This document shows, piece by piece, positions 46,577-54,663 of a stretch of 64,000 bases of DNA. Below the pieces are notes generated by a model, which ran no database searches, was not told where the DNA came from, and saw only the letters and a program-made list of their open reading frames with translations. The translations under genes were made by a program, and so were the position numbers. Every line of letters starts with the position of its first letter. Within the stretch, counting starts at the first letter, position 1. The stretch covers positions 186,001-250,000 of the forward strand of contig CACYGI010000001.1 in assembly GCA_902773925.1 (NCBI GenBank), given 5' to 3'. Source of the stretch: an uncultured Bacteroidia bacterium. GTDB lineage: Bacteria; Bacteroidota; Bacteroidia; Bacteroidales; UBA932.

Positions 46577-47173
46577 ATGTACGAATATATATCAGGACGG
46601 CTGGTTGCCGTCAATCCCGCGGAAGCCATCGTCGAGACCGGCGGATTCGGCTATCGCATCTTCATCACCGTCAACACTTTCAGCCGTTTGCAGAAGTCTG
46701 CCGGCGAGACGGTCAAGCTCTACCTCTACCACCAGCTGCGCGAGGACGACGAGTCATTTTTCGGCTTTGCCGATACGCTTGAGCGCGAGGCGTTCCTGCT
46801 GCTCATATCTGTCTCCGGCGTAGGTCCCGCCGTGGCCCGGATGATACTTTCGGCGATGACCGTGGATGAGCTGCGAAGTGCCATCCTGTCGGAAAATGCT
46901 GCCCGCATCAAGTCGGTCAAGGGTATCGGGCTCAAGACGGCGCAGCGCATTATCGTGGATCTGAAGGACAAACTGGCCAAAGGTGTGGCGGGCGACACGT
47001 TTGCCGGATTCAGCGTCCCGTCCGGTTCGGCGGAGCGCGAAGAAGCCGCTGTCGCGCTCGTTTCGCTCGGTTTTGCGAAGCCTGCCGTAGAGAAGGCTCT
47101 GGACCGCATTTTGGCCGACGCTCCGGGAGAATCTGTCGAAAATCTGATAAAAAAGGCTTTAAAAATCTTGTGA
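46577..47173 (+). CDS. ruvA: Holliday junction branch-migration protein RuvA
   Basis: Tetrameric protein that holds the Holliday junction for the RuvB motors. 198 residues: the OB domain MYEYISGRLVAVNPAEAIVE, the helix-hairpin-helix pairs (LLISVSGVGPAVARMILS, IKSVKGIGLKTAQRIIVD), and a C-terminal UBA-like domain (EEAAVALVSLGFAKPAVE) that binds RuvB. ATG 46577 fits the family start; the frame is open further upstream through the promoter. ruvB is 16 kb away. Confidence 0.94.
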   Translation: MYEYISGRLVAVNPAEAIVETGGFGYRIFITVNTFSRLQKSAGETVKLYLYHQLREDDESFFGFADTLEREAFLLLISVSGVGPAVARMILSAMTVDELRSAILSENAARIKSVKGIGLKTAQRIIVDLKDKLAKGVAGDTFAGFSVPSGSAEREEAAVALVSLGFAKPAVEKALDRILADAPGESVENLIKKALKIL

Positions 47174-47196
47174 TTGAAGTTTTTTTACTATTTTTG
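47167..47196 (+). promoter_or_regulatory. Promoter of gcvH
   Basis: CTTG (47167-47170), an 18-base spacer and TATTTTTG (47189-47196), 35 bases before the gcvH ATG. Confidence 0.5.
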
Positions 47197-47231
47197 TCGT
47201 ACTAACTGATAAAAGCAAAAGTTTTTTCGCT

Positions 47232-47606
47232 ATGAATATTCCTGCAAATCTCAAGTACACCAACGATCACGAGTGGATCGTTCTTGATGGAGATGTAGCA
47301 ACCGTAGGTATCACTGATTTCGCTCAGAGCGAGCTTGGTGATATTGTTTTCGTAGATATCCCGTCCGTAGGCGAGACTCTCGGGGCCGGAGAGGTGTTCG
47401 GTTCGATCGAGGCTGTCAAGACCGTGGCTGACGCGCTGATGCCCGTCGGCGGCGAGGTCCTGGAGGTCAACCCCGAGTTGGAGGGTGCTCCCGAGCTGGT
47501 CAACAAAGACCCCTACGGTGCAGGATGGATGGTCAAGATCAAAGTTTCTGACGCTTCAGAATTTGATACTCTCTTGTCTGCAGAACAGTACAAGGAAATA
47601 ATCTAG
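47232..47606 (+). CDS. gcvH: Glycine cleavage system H protein
   Basis: Lipoylated carrier that shuttles the aminomethyl group in glycine cleavage. 124 residues with the lipoyl lysine Lys63 in GSIEAVKTVADALMP, and the usual YTNDHEWIVLDG and NKDPYGAGWMVKI. No gcvT or gcvP is nearby. It is transcribed alone, with its own promoter and terminator. Confidence 0.95.
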   Translation: MNIPANLKYTNDHEWIVLDGDVATVGITDFAQSELGDIVFVDIPSVGETLGAGEVFGSIEAVKTVADALMPVGGEVLEVNPELEGAPELVNKDPYGAGWMVKIKVSDASEFDTLLSAEQYKEII

Positions 47607-47631
47607 ATTGTAAATCAAAATGTGGTGTGTT

Positions 47632-47667
47632 CAAAGGGGTTAAAGCGTAAACCCCTTTGTTTTTTTG
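47632..47667 (+). terminator. Terminator after gcvH
   Basis: CAAAGGGGTT (47632-47641) pairs perfectly with AACCCCTTTG (47650-47659), 8-base loop, then a T-run. Confidence 0.9.
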
Positions 47668-47697
47668 TAAAAACCGTTATCTAAAACGTATAAGTAT

Positions 47698-49470
47698 ATG
47701 CAAATACTCAGAACTTTCGACCTGCTCGAAAACCTCAGGAATTTCGCCCCCAAAGACGACATTCTTGCACGCCGGCATCACGGCAAGTGGATCAAGTACA
47801 GTACCGATGATTATATCAACCGCTCGCACGAAGTCGCATACGGACTTCTCGCACTGGGCTACAAGGCCGGAGCAAAGGTCATTTCCATCTGCTCCAACCG
47901 CCCCGAGTGGAACTTCATTGATATGGGTTCCAATCTTGCCCATATGATCCATATCCCCGTATATGGCACGCTGAGCCAGGAAGAATACCTCTATATTTTC
48001 AACAATTCCGACGTTGACCTGATCGCAGTCGGCAATCAGTCCCTGTACAAGCGCATCGAGCCCGTCCTGAATAATCTCGGCCGCGAGGTAAAGGTGATTA
48101 TGATGGATGACAGCGAAGATATGATGTGCTTCAGCAAGCTTTATGAGCTCGGCCGCGAAAAGGCAGCCGAATTCGCTCCCGTCGTCGAGGAGAACAAGCG
48201 CACCATCGGCAAGGACGAATGCGCCAGCATAGTCTATACTTCCGGTACGACCGGCGATCCGAAGGGCGTGATGCTCTCGCACTACAACCTGATGTTCAAT
48301 TCGCACGGCCACGCCATCCGCCAGAACAAGAACTACACCCACAAGATGGTGAGCTTCCTGCCTCTGTGCCACGTGTATGAGCGTACGATGAACTACGAAT
48401 ATCAGGAGCTGGCCATCAGCATCTACTACGCAGAGAGCCTGGCGACGGTCGCAAGCGACCTGAAAGATTGCCACGCAGACGGATTCTGCGCCGTGCCGCG
48501 CGTCCTCAACCTTATGTACGGCAAGTTCGAGGATGCAGGCAACAAGCTCAAGGGCATCAAGCGCGTCATTTACCGCGGAGCCTGGAACTATGCCAACAAG
48601 TTTGACAACTACAACCACAATCCCCTCTATCTGCTGCAGCAGAAGCTCTGGGACAAGCTCGTCTATAGCAAGTGGCGCGAGAACCTGGGCGGCAAGGAGA
48701 TGCTCGTCGTATCGGGCGGCTCTTCGATCCAGGCCAAGATCGTCCGCACGTTCAATGCGGCCAAGCTGCATATTTTCGAAGGCTACGGAATGACCGAGTC
48801 TTCGCCTGTCATCGCGGTCAACAGCCCCGCTGACGGTTACAATATCATCGGCACCGTCGGCAAGAAGCTCGAAGGCACGGAGCTGGATTTCGGCCCGGAC
48901 GGAGAGATCCTCACCCGCGGTCCTCACGTGATGCTGGGTTACTACAAGAACCCCGAAGCCACGGCAGAGGTCATAGACAGCGAAGGCTGGCTGCATACGG
49001 GTGACATCGGATACCTGCAGGACGGCCAGTATCTCAAGATTACCGACCGCAAGAAGGAGATTTTCAAGCTCTCCAACGGCAAGTACATCGCTCCGCAGTA
49101 CATCGAGACCAAGCTCAACGAGACCGACTTCATAGAGGCTTCGTTCGTCGTGGGCGCAGACCAGAAGATCGCCGGCGCGATCATCATTCCCGCACTCGGC
49201 GCACTCAAGGCCTGGGCTACCCGCAACAAGCTCTCGTGGGGTACTCCCGAGGAGCTTATCGCACTTCCTGAGGTACAGAAGCTCCTGCACGACGAGGTCG
49301 AGAAGGTCAACGCCACCATCGCAGCACACGAGGCGATAAAGGTCTATCGCATTATGCTGGACGAATGGACCGTGGACAGCGGCCTTCTCTCTCAGACTCT
49401 CAAGCTCAAGCGCCGCAACCTCTACAAGCGCTACGACGGCATTATCGAAGATATGTTCGCCAAGGCATAA
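47698..49470 (+). CDS. Long-chain fatty acid--CoA ligase (AMP-forming)
   Basis: 590 residues of the acyl-adenylate family. The AMP-binding motif YTSGTTGDPKGVMLSH is at about residues 180-195, with GYGMTESSP, the WLHTGDIGYLQDGQYLKI hinge and TDRKKEIFKLSNGKYIAP. It activates fatty acids with CoA for lipid synthesis or recycling. The C-terminal lysine region LLSQTLKLKRRNLYKRY is present. Monocistronic, between two strong terminators. Confidence 0.92.
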   Translation: MQILRTFDLLENLRNFAPKDDILARRHHGKWIKYSTDDYINRSHEVAYGLLALGYKAGAKVISICSNRPEWNFIDMGSNLAHMIHIPVYGTLSQEEYLYIFNNSDVDLIAVGNQSLYKRIEPVLNNLGREVKVIMMDDSEDMMCFSKLYELGREKAAEFAPVVEENKRTIGKDECASIVYTSGTTGDPKGVMLSHYNLMFNSHGHAIRQNKNYTHKMVSFLPLCHVYERTMNYEYQELAISIYYAESLATVASDLKDCHADGFCAVPRVLNLMYGKFEDAGNKLKGIKRVIYRGAWNYANKFDNYNHNPLYLLQQKLWDKLVYSKWRENLGGKEMLVVSGGSSIQAKIVRTFNAAKLHIFEGYGMTESSPVIAVNSPADGYNIIGTVGKKLEGTELDFGPDGEILTRGPHVMLGYYKNPEATAEVIDSEGWLHTGDIGYLQDGQYLKITDRKKEIFKLSNGKYIAPQYIETKLNETDFIEASFVVGADQKIAGAIIIPALGALKAWATRNKLSWGTPEELIALPEVQKLLHDEVEKVNATIAAHEAIKVYRIMLDEWTVDSGLLSQTLKLKRRNLYKRYDGIIEDMFAKA

Positions 49471-49485
49471 AGAGGTTTTGAAACG

Positions 49486-49527
49486 AAAAAGCGCCCGGAA
49501 TTCATATAAGTTCCGGGCGTTTTTTTG
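49486..49527 (+). terminator. Terminator after the acyl-CoA ligase gene
   Basis: CGCCCGGAA (49492-49500) pairs with TTCCGGGCG (49511-49519), with an A-run before and seven T after. Confidence 0.9.
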
Positions 49528-49531
49528 TTTT

Positions 49532-49565
49532 ATCTTGTTTACAAGATGGCGTTTTATTAAATTTG
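49532..49565 (+). promoter_or_regulatory. Promoter with overlapping palindrome, surface lipoprotein locus
   Basis: CTTG (49534-49537), a 20-base spacer and TAAATTTG (49558-49565) form a promoter 21 bases before the small ORF. The upstream box lies in a perfect 16-base palindrome, ATCTTGT-TT-ACAAGAT (49532-49547), a likely operator. Confidence 0.55.
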
Positions 49566-49586
49566 CAGATATTTGAATCAATCGAT

Positions 49587-49742
49587 ATGCGTTCCTACAT
49601 CACACCCGGCACCGAAATCCAGGAGGTTAAAACCTCATCTGTGCTTGCCGTTTCCGGCGACAACGAAGATTTCGGCCACAAGGACGGCACCTATGATATC
49701 CTCAAGCCGTCAGACCCATTCGGGGATTTTTTCGGTTTTTAA
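49587..49742 (+). CDS. Small 51-residue peptide preceding the lipoprotein genes
   Basis: The ATG at 49587 opens a frame of 51 codons ending TAA at 49742, starting MRSYITPGTEIQEVKTSSV. It has no signal peptide or membrane span and ends with an acidic, Phe- and Gly-rich tail (DPFGDFFGF). Short proteins that start with a similar (R/K)xYxxPxxExxE pattern are common in Bacteroidales, often upstream of surface lipoprotein or fimbrial genes; their role is unknown. It has its own promoter and lies 12 bases before the first lipoprotein gene. Confidence 0.65.
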   Translation: MRSYITPGTEIQEVKTSSVLAVSGDNEDFGHKDGTYDILKPSDPFGDFFGF

Positions 49743-49754
49743 ACATTCATCACG

Positions 49755-51917
49755 ATGGAAAGAAGATTACTCTCAATCCTTTCGGCAGCCGCGCTGCTGA
49801 TTTGCGCCTGCGTTCCGAACAGTGACATTCACGAAGGTTCCGAGGCTGGTTTCCACGCCGTGATGGAGCCTCAGCAGAACACGAGCCGCACCTCGATTTC
49901 CGGCGGCAAGGTATTATGGAGCGAAGGCGACCAGATTGCCGTTTATCTGGCTGACGAAGCCGAAGGCAAAGTCGGGGCCATTTTCACCCTCGATCCGGCA
50001 GATGCCGGCAATGCCAACGGTCACTTCGAATCGGAGGCTCATCCCGACTGGGGCGCAAAGACGTGCTACGCACTCTATCCCGCCTCGATGGACGGAGGAT
50101 TCGCTTCGGGCCGCCTGACGGTCAATCTGCCCGCCGAGCAGTTGTACTGCGATAATTCGTTCGGCCCCGAGGCAAGCCCCGCAGTAGGAATTTGCAAGGG
50201 CGACCATACTCTCAGTTTCAAGAACCTCTGCGGTATCCTGTCCGTAAACGTATTTGCTTACGAACGGATTTCATCCGTGCAGATCACCACGCTGGGCGAA
50301 GAAGCCCTCTGGGGTGAAGGCTCGCTGTTGATGCCGTTTGACGGAACTCCCGTCCTGGAGATGAAGCCTATGGTCAGCGAGGAGCAGAAGACGCTTACGA
50401 TTCGCGTGAACGAGAATCTCACCGAAGGCCAGGTCATCAAGCCCGGCAGCACGATAGATATTTACGACGGCACATTCTCTGGAGAAGTGTCGTCCGTGCG
50501 CGCTTTCAACTTCGTTGTACCTGCAGGAACGCTGGCACAGGGTTTCCTGGTCACGGTTAACACCACGGACAGAAAGTATATGCAGAAATATGCGATCGCA
50601 TCTTCCGCAAATATGATTGCCCGTTCGGTGATAACCGATATGCCCATACTTGATTTTTATGACCAGTCTGAAGTTGTCATTCGCGACGACGTGCCCAACA
50701 AGGCATACTACAAGGACCTCCTGATCGATACCGGTATCGGCCTGTCGGATTACAAGACGCTGAGCTGCACCGATCGCCTCGGCCTGTCTTTCGAGACGGT
50801 CTATACCCGCATCAACGACGCAGCCAACCAGGCAGCGCAGAATAAGGCGTTTATCACCAATGAGAATGACGAGAACGGCATACTGCTCTATCCTGACGGA
50901 GAGCCGCGATTCCGTATGATGTACGTCAACGGAGGTCAGTCATATACCCACGGCCCGAGCCTGATGGCTGGCGGCCGCGCCAATTTCCGCAAGTTCGTGT
51001 ACAACGGCGGCAGTTACCTCGGTTCCTGCGCAGGTTCGTATGTGGCATCCCTCGGCGTAATCGAGGCCGGAACCACCACGACCAATGCTGCGATGCAGGC
51101 ATACAACGGATATATGGGCCTCTGGCCCGGTCTGGTCGACAATACCGGCCTGACAAACGTCTTCCCTGATTACACCATCCCCAGTAACAGTCCGATTCTG
51201 CAATATGACGACTTCGGAGGAGATTTCCGCATCGATGCCATCAAGCAGTGGAACGGTCCGTACTTCTCACAGTTCTACCTCGTCCAGGGCACGGAAGCGC
51301 TTGCATTATTCGATTATCCTTCATATCGTTGCCATAACTGCCCTTCGGTTATTTCCTATAAACCCTCGTCCTGGTGCGGCCGTATAACGCTCATCGGCGG
51401 CCACCCGGAACAGTATCCCAACGATGCGTTCCCGCCGAGCGAAGGCGCACAGCTGATGGACGCCCTCGTAAAGTATTCGCTTGACGGCCGCGGCGCCGCA
51501 AAGGTCAAGGCAGTGCTGCACAACGGCGAAATCCGCCAGATGATCAAATCCACCCACGACAACGATCCCGCTTACACGAAGGTAGGTGATTTGCAGTGCC
51601 ACAACTTCGTTTTCGGCCTGCCCGTCGGAGCCAAGAATATCCGCATCAAACTGAAAGTGCTGGATGATTTCAACGTCAGCCTGCGTCTCGCAAAGGGCAC
51701 TTTCGCATTCAGCGATGACGCACTCTATTCAGTCGAAAACTCCGACCGCGAGAAGGAGTTGGTATTTGACTCGCTGGAAGCCGGCACCTGGTACATCGGC
51801 GTCCAGTGCGAAGATACGGTGACCAATAACCACGACAGCACCTACGGTATCTCGTATAGCGGAAAACTGGCCGTGCTTAATGGCGTACCTTACACTATTT
51901 CAGTAAGTTGGGAATAA
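49755..51917 (+). CDS. Surface lipoprotein: fimbrillin-like domain plus class I GATase/BPL_N-like domain
   Basis: 720 residues. A type II signal peptide has its lipobox at about Cys19 (LLICAC). Residues about 30-300 resemble a fimbrillin (Mfa/FimA-like) domain, with RTSISGGKVLWSEGDQIAVY near the start. Residues about 305-580 resemble the BPL_N/class I glutamine amidotransferase fold. The nucleophile elbow is GGSYLGSCAGSYVAS (Cys425) and the partner motif is GGHPE (His550, Glu552), so a catalytic triad appears intact. The last 130 residues resemble a PPC-type beta-sandwich (EAGTWYIGVQC). Substrate unknown. A cell-surface enzyme on a fimbrillin stalk is inferred. Confidence 0.7.
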   Translation: MERRLLSILSAAALLICACVPNSDIHEGSEAGFHAVMEPQQNTSRTSISGGKVLWSEGDQIAVYLADEAEGKVGAIFTLDPADAGNANGHFESEAHPDWGAKTCYALYPASMDGGFASGRLTVNLPAEQLYCDNSFGPEASPAVGICKGDHTLSFKNLCGILSVNVFAYERISSVQITTLGEEALWGEGSLLMPFDGTPVLEMKPMVSEEQKTLTIRVNENLTEGQVIKPGSTIDIYDGTFSGEVSSVRAFNFVVPAGTLAQGFLVTVNTTDRKYMQKYAIASSANMIARSVITDMPILDFYDQSEVVIRDDVPNKAYYKDLLIDTGIGLSDYKTLSCTDRLGLSFETVYTRINDAANQAAQNKAFITNENDENGILLYPDGEPRFRMMYVNGGQSYTHGPSLMAGGRANFRKFVYNGGSYLGSCAGSYVASLGVIEAGTTTTNAAMQAYNGYMGLWPGLVDNTGLTNVFPDYTIPSNSPILQYDDFGGDFRIDAIKQWNGPYFSQFYLVQGTEALALFDYPSYRCHNCPSVISYKPSSWCGRITLIGGHPEQYPNDAFPPSEGAQLMDALVKYSLDGRGAAKVKAVLHNGEIRQMIKSTHDNDPAYTKVGDLQCHNFVFGLPVGAKNIRIKLKVLDDFNVSLRLAKGTFAFSDDALYSVENSDREKELVFDSLEAGTWYIGVQCEDTVTNNHDSTYGISYSGKLAVLNGVPYTISVSWE

Positions 51918-51929
51918 AGCAAGGAGGAA

Positions 51930-54650
51930 ATGAAAATGAAAAGAACATTTGCTCTCATAGTATTGGCCGGCAGTCTTCTGGCTTCCTGCCAGATGGCGGA
52001 CAAAGACCTTTCCGGCAACACGAAGAAAGTCTTTATCGGCAGCATCGAACCGGAAACCCGCACCAGCCTCGCCCCGAGCGGAGATGGCTATGTCCTCAAC
52101 TGGAATGCGGGCGACCGCATTATGGTCTCCAACGGCACTGAAATGGCCGTCTATCAGACCGCTGCAGAAGGCACGACAGTAGCAGAATTTACCCCCGTGG
52201 CAGAGCCGCTTTCCGGAGCGGAATTTACCGCCTGCTACCCCGAATCGCTGTTTGAAGGCCAGCTGCCCGCAGTGCAGTATTACGTCGAAGACAATATCAA
52301 CCTTATGCCGATGCTGGCCAAAAGCGGTGCGGATGCCTCGCATCTGACATTCAGCCCGGCCTGCGGTATCATCAAGTTCAATATCTCGACCTCCCTGTCC
52401 GGAATTGCGCTCTCTGCCATCCAGATTACGGCAAACCAGGCTCTCAGCGGCACGGTGGTCATTAACGACGGCAACCTCAGCGTCGCGCAGGGTTCCGGTA
52501 TGACGCTTTCCTGCGGTGAAGGCGTTGCCATCAACGAGACGCCCAAGGCATTCCATATGTATCTGCCCGTCGGCTCTTATTCCGAAGTGCAGATACGTCT
52601 TATTGCAACGGACGGTAAAGAATTCAGTTCTAAACTGTATTATGCCCAGGTTTACAACGTAATCCGCGGCGAGATGAATACCATCAATATCACGGCCAAT
52701 GAATTCGGCGAGCCCGTCGGTATGCGCGACGCAGTCCTGCTCAGCGGTTCGGACGTCAACGAACTGATGAAGCAACTTTCCAACCCTGCTGCAAAGTGCA
52801 CGAGTTCGGATGCAACCATCAAGGTTATCACATTTGAGACCGGTACCATCGAGAAGGGTGATGTGCTCATCAGCGAACCCGATGCAGAGCCCGTCTGGGC
52901 ATCCCTGGACAAGGCTTCCGGCCGTCTTGCCATCAGGACCCACGCAAGTAAGATATATGCCAATTCCAATTCGGCATATCTGTTCAGCCGCCTCCACGCA
53001 CTCACGGGATTCGAGGGACTTGACAAACTCGATACTTCCAATACGCAGTATTTCAATGGAATGTTCTTCAGCAACGCAAGTGCCAATCCGGCTCTTACCG
53101 AACTTGACCTGAGCAGTTTCGATACAGGTCTCGCTGTTTCATTTACATCTATGTTCGACTCGCTGGTCAACCTTCGCACCCTGAACATTTCCAGTTTCAA
53201 TACTCAGTACTCGCGTTCGTTCGCTTCGATGTTCAACCACTGCAAGTCGCTTGAGAATCTGGATCTTACTCATTTCTCGACCGAAAATTGCGAGACAATG
53301 GCCGGTATGTTCCGCTACTGTACGGCTATGACCGAGATCGACCTGCATACCTGGGATATGTCGACCGTATCGTCAGTGGCCCGTATGTTCCAGTATTGCA
53401 CCTCCCTGCGCAAACTCGACCTGTCCGGCGATTACTGCAACACGCTTTCGCTAACCACTGCCAATCACTTCGTAAATGCTTCCAATGAGATTCGCGAGAT
53501 GCGCCTCGGCAAGTATTTCCTGCTCGAGAATTTCTCCGCTTATCCGGACCTTTTCTGGCAGGGCAAGGATTATCTGAAGGCTACGGTAGATGACCCGATG
53601 GTGGTCTTCTGCGCCCCGATGTTCTGCCAGAGGTCGCTGCGCGGCTCCGAGCAGGCCCTCTACCATACCAATAAGCGGATTCTGGTCTGGAAGAATATCG
53701 AGACCGGCGAACCCCTCGAATTCGACCAGGAAATCGGCAGCCTCACGCCTTCAGTAACCGTGAAGGGCTGCGAGGAACCTGATGTAGTATTCGAGGCCGA
53801 AGAGGGCGGTTTCGTAAGCGCATTATACAAAGCTACGACTTACTCCGATTATGGAAATCCTGTCGTTAAATTGATGGCAAATACCGTATACGAAGGAATG
53901 CTGGATTTGACTAACGATAACGGAAAACCTTTCAAACTGGACCTCAACGGACACATCCTCGAATCAAGTGTCAGCGAACTGATTTCTACGAAAGGCACGC
54001 TCATTATTACCGACAGCGGCGCGACCAAGGGTAAAATAACCAGCCCGGAATCAATGATCATCAGTATCACCACGGCCGGTACGTCGGTAACGCTGGACGG
54101 ATGCGTCATTGAGAGTACCAAAGAAAAGGGAAGCGCCTGGAACAGCGATGCGGCCATCAATCTTGCCGCTTCTTCGGCAATGCTGACCATCAACAACTCG
54201 AAGGTCTATACCACCCACAAACTGTCCACGATCCGCGCTTACTCCGGAACCCTGACCATTAACGATTCGGAAATTTCATCCGGTACGCAGGCTGAAGGCT
54301 GGTATACGATCCTTGGCCTCAACAGCGCAACCGTGACAGTCAATTCCGGTAGTTTATATACCTCCGGTACAGGCAATTCCAGTACGTTCCATATCGGTAA
54401 TAGCGCTGCGACGATGACCGTCAACGGCGGTTATTTCCACAGCCTCGGCCGTACCGTCAGCGGCGGTAATACCTATATCAGCCGCATCACCCTCAACGGC
54501 GGTTATTACGACCGTGAATACTCCACGCCTTCGTCCGGCGGTGCAGTCACCTACGGCAGCGGCAAGTCGCTCGTAGCGCTTGATCCCGCAGTCACCCATC
54601 TGCACGAGACTACCGGCGAGACCTATGCTTACGGATTTGTTGTAAAATAA
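51930..54650 (+). CDS. Surface lipoprotein: fimbrillin-like domain plus BspA-like repeats
   Basis: 906 residues. Lipobox at Cys20 (GSLLASCQ). The N-terminal 270 residues repeat the fimbrillin-like pattern of the preceding gene (ETRTSLAPSGDGYVLNWNAG, MYLPVGSYSEVQIRL). Residues about 355-500 are BspA/DUF285-type repeats with recurring F-x-x-MF and LDLSSFDT units (SMFDSLVNLRTLNISSFNT, MFNHCKSLENLDLTHFST). Residues about 655-875 hold a Thr/Ser-rich repetitive beta region like a right-handed helix (GTLIITDSGATKGKI, ATMTVNGGYFHSLG). An adhesin or fimbrial tip role is likely. ATG 51936 is an alternative start. It follows the previous gene by 12 bases. Confidence 0.72.
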   Translation: MKMKRTFALIVLAGSLLASCQMADKDLSGNTKKVFIGSIEPETRTSLAPSGDGYVLNWNAGDRIMVSNGTEMAVYQTAAEGTTVAEFTPVAEPLSGAEFTACYPESLFEGQLPAVQYYVEDNINLMPMLAKSGADASHLTFSPACGIIKFNISTSLSGIALSAIQITANQALSGTVVINDGNLSVAQGSGMTLSCGEGVAINETPKAFHMYLPVGSYSEVQIRLIATDGKEFSSKLYYAQVYNVIRGEMNTINITANEFGEPVGMRDAVLLSGSDVNELMKQLSNPAAKCTSSDATIKVITFETGTIEKGDVLISEPDAEPVWASLDKASGRLAIRTHASKIYANSNSAYLFSRLHALTGFEGLDKLDTSNTQYFNGMFFSNASANPALTELDLSSFDTGLAVSFTSMFDSLVNLRTLNISSFNTQYSRSFASMFNHCKSLENLDLTHFSTENCETMAGMFRYCTAMTEIDLHTWDMSTVSSVARMFQYCTSLRKLDLSGDYCNTLSLTTANHFVNASNEIREMRLGKYFLLENFSAYPDLFWQGKDYLKATVDDPMVVFCAPMFCQRSLRGSEQALYHTNKRILVWKNIETGEPLEFDQEIGSLTPSVTVKGCEEPDVVFEAEEGGFVSALYKATTYSDYGNPVVKLMANTVYEGMLDLTNDNGKPFKLDLNGHILESSVSELISTKGTLIITDSGATKGKITSPESMIISITTAGTSVTLDGCVIESTKEKGSAWNSDAAINLAASSAMLTINNSKVYTTHKLSTIRAYSGTLTINDSEISSGTQAEGWYTILGLNSATVTVNSGSLYTSGTGNSSTFHIGNSAATMTVNGGYFHSLGRTVSGGNTYISRITLNGGYYDREYSTPSSGGAVTYGSGKSLVALDPAVTHLHETTGETYAYGFVVK

Positions 54651-54663
54651 AAAATGAAGGATT

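Noticed and set aside
47677..49581. 634-codon open frame on the minus strand, opposite the acyl-CoA ligase gene
   Set aside because: It is the shadow of a clearly identified gene. Long antisense frames are expected where codon bias is strong, and the translation has no recognisable domain.
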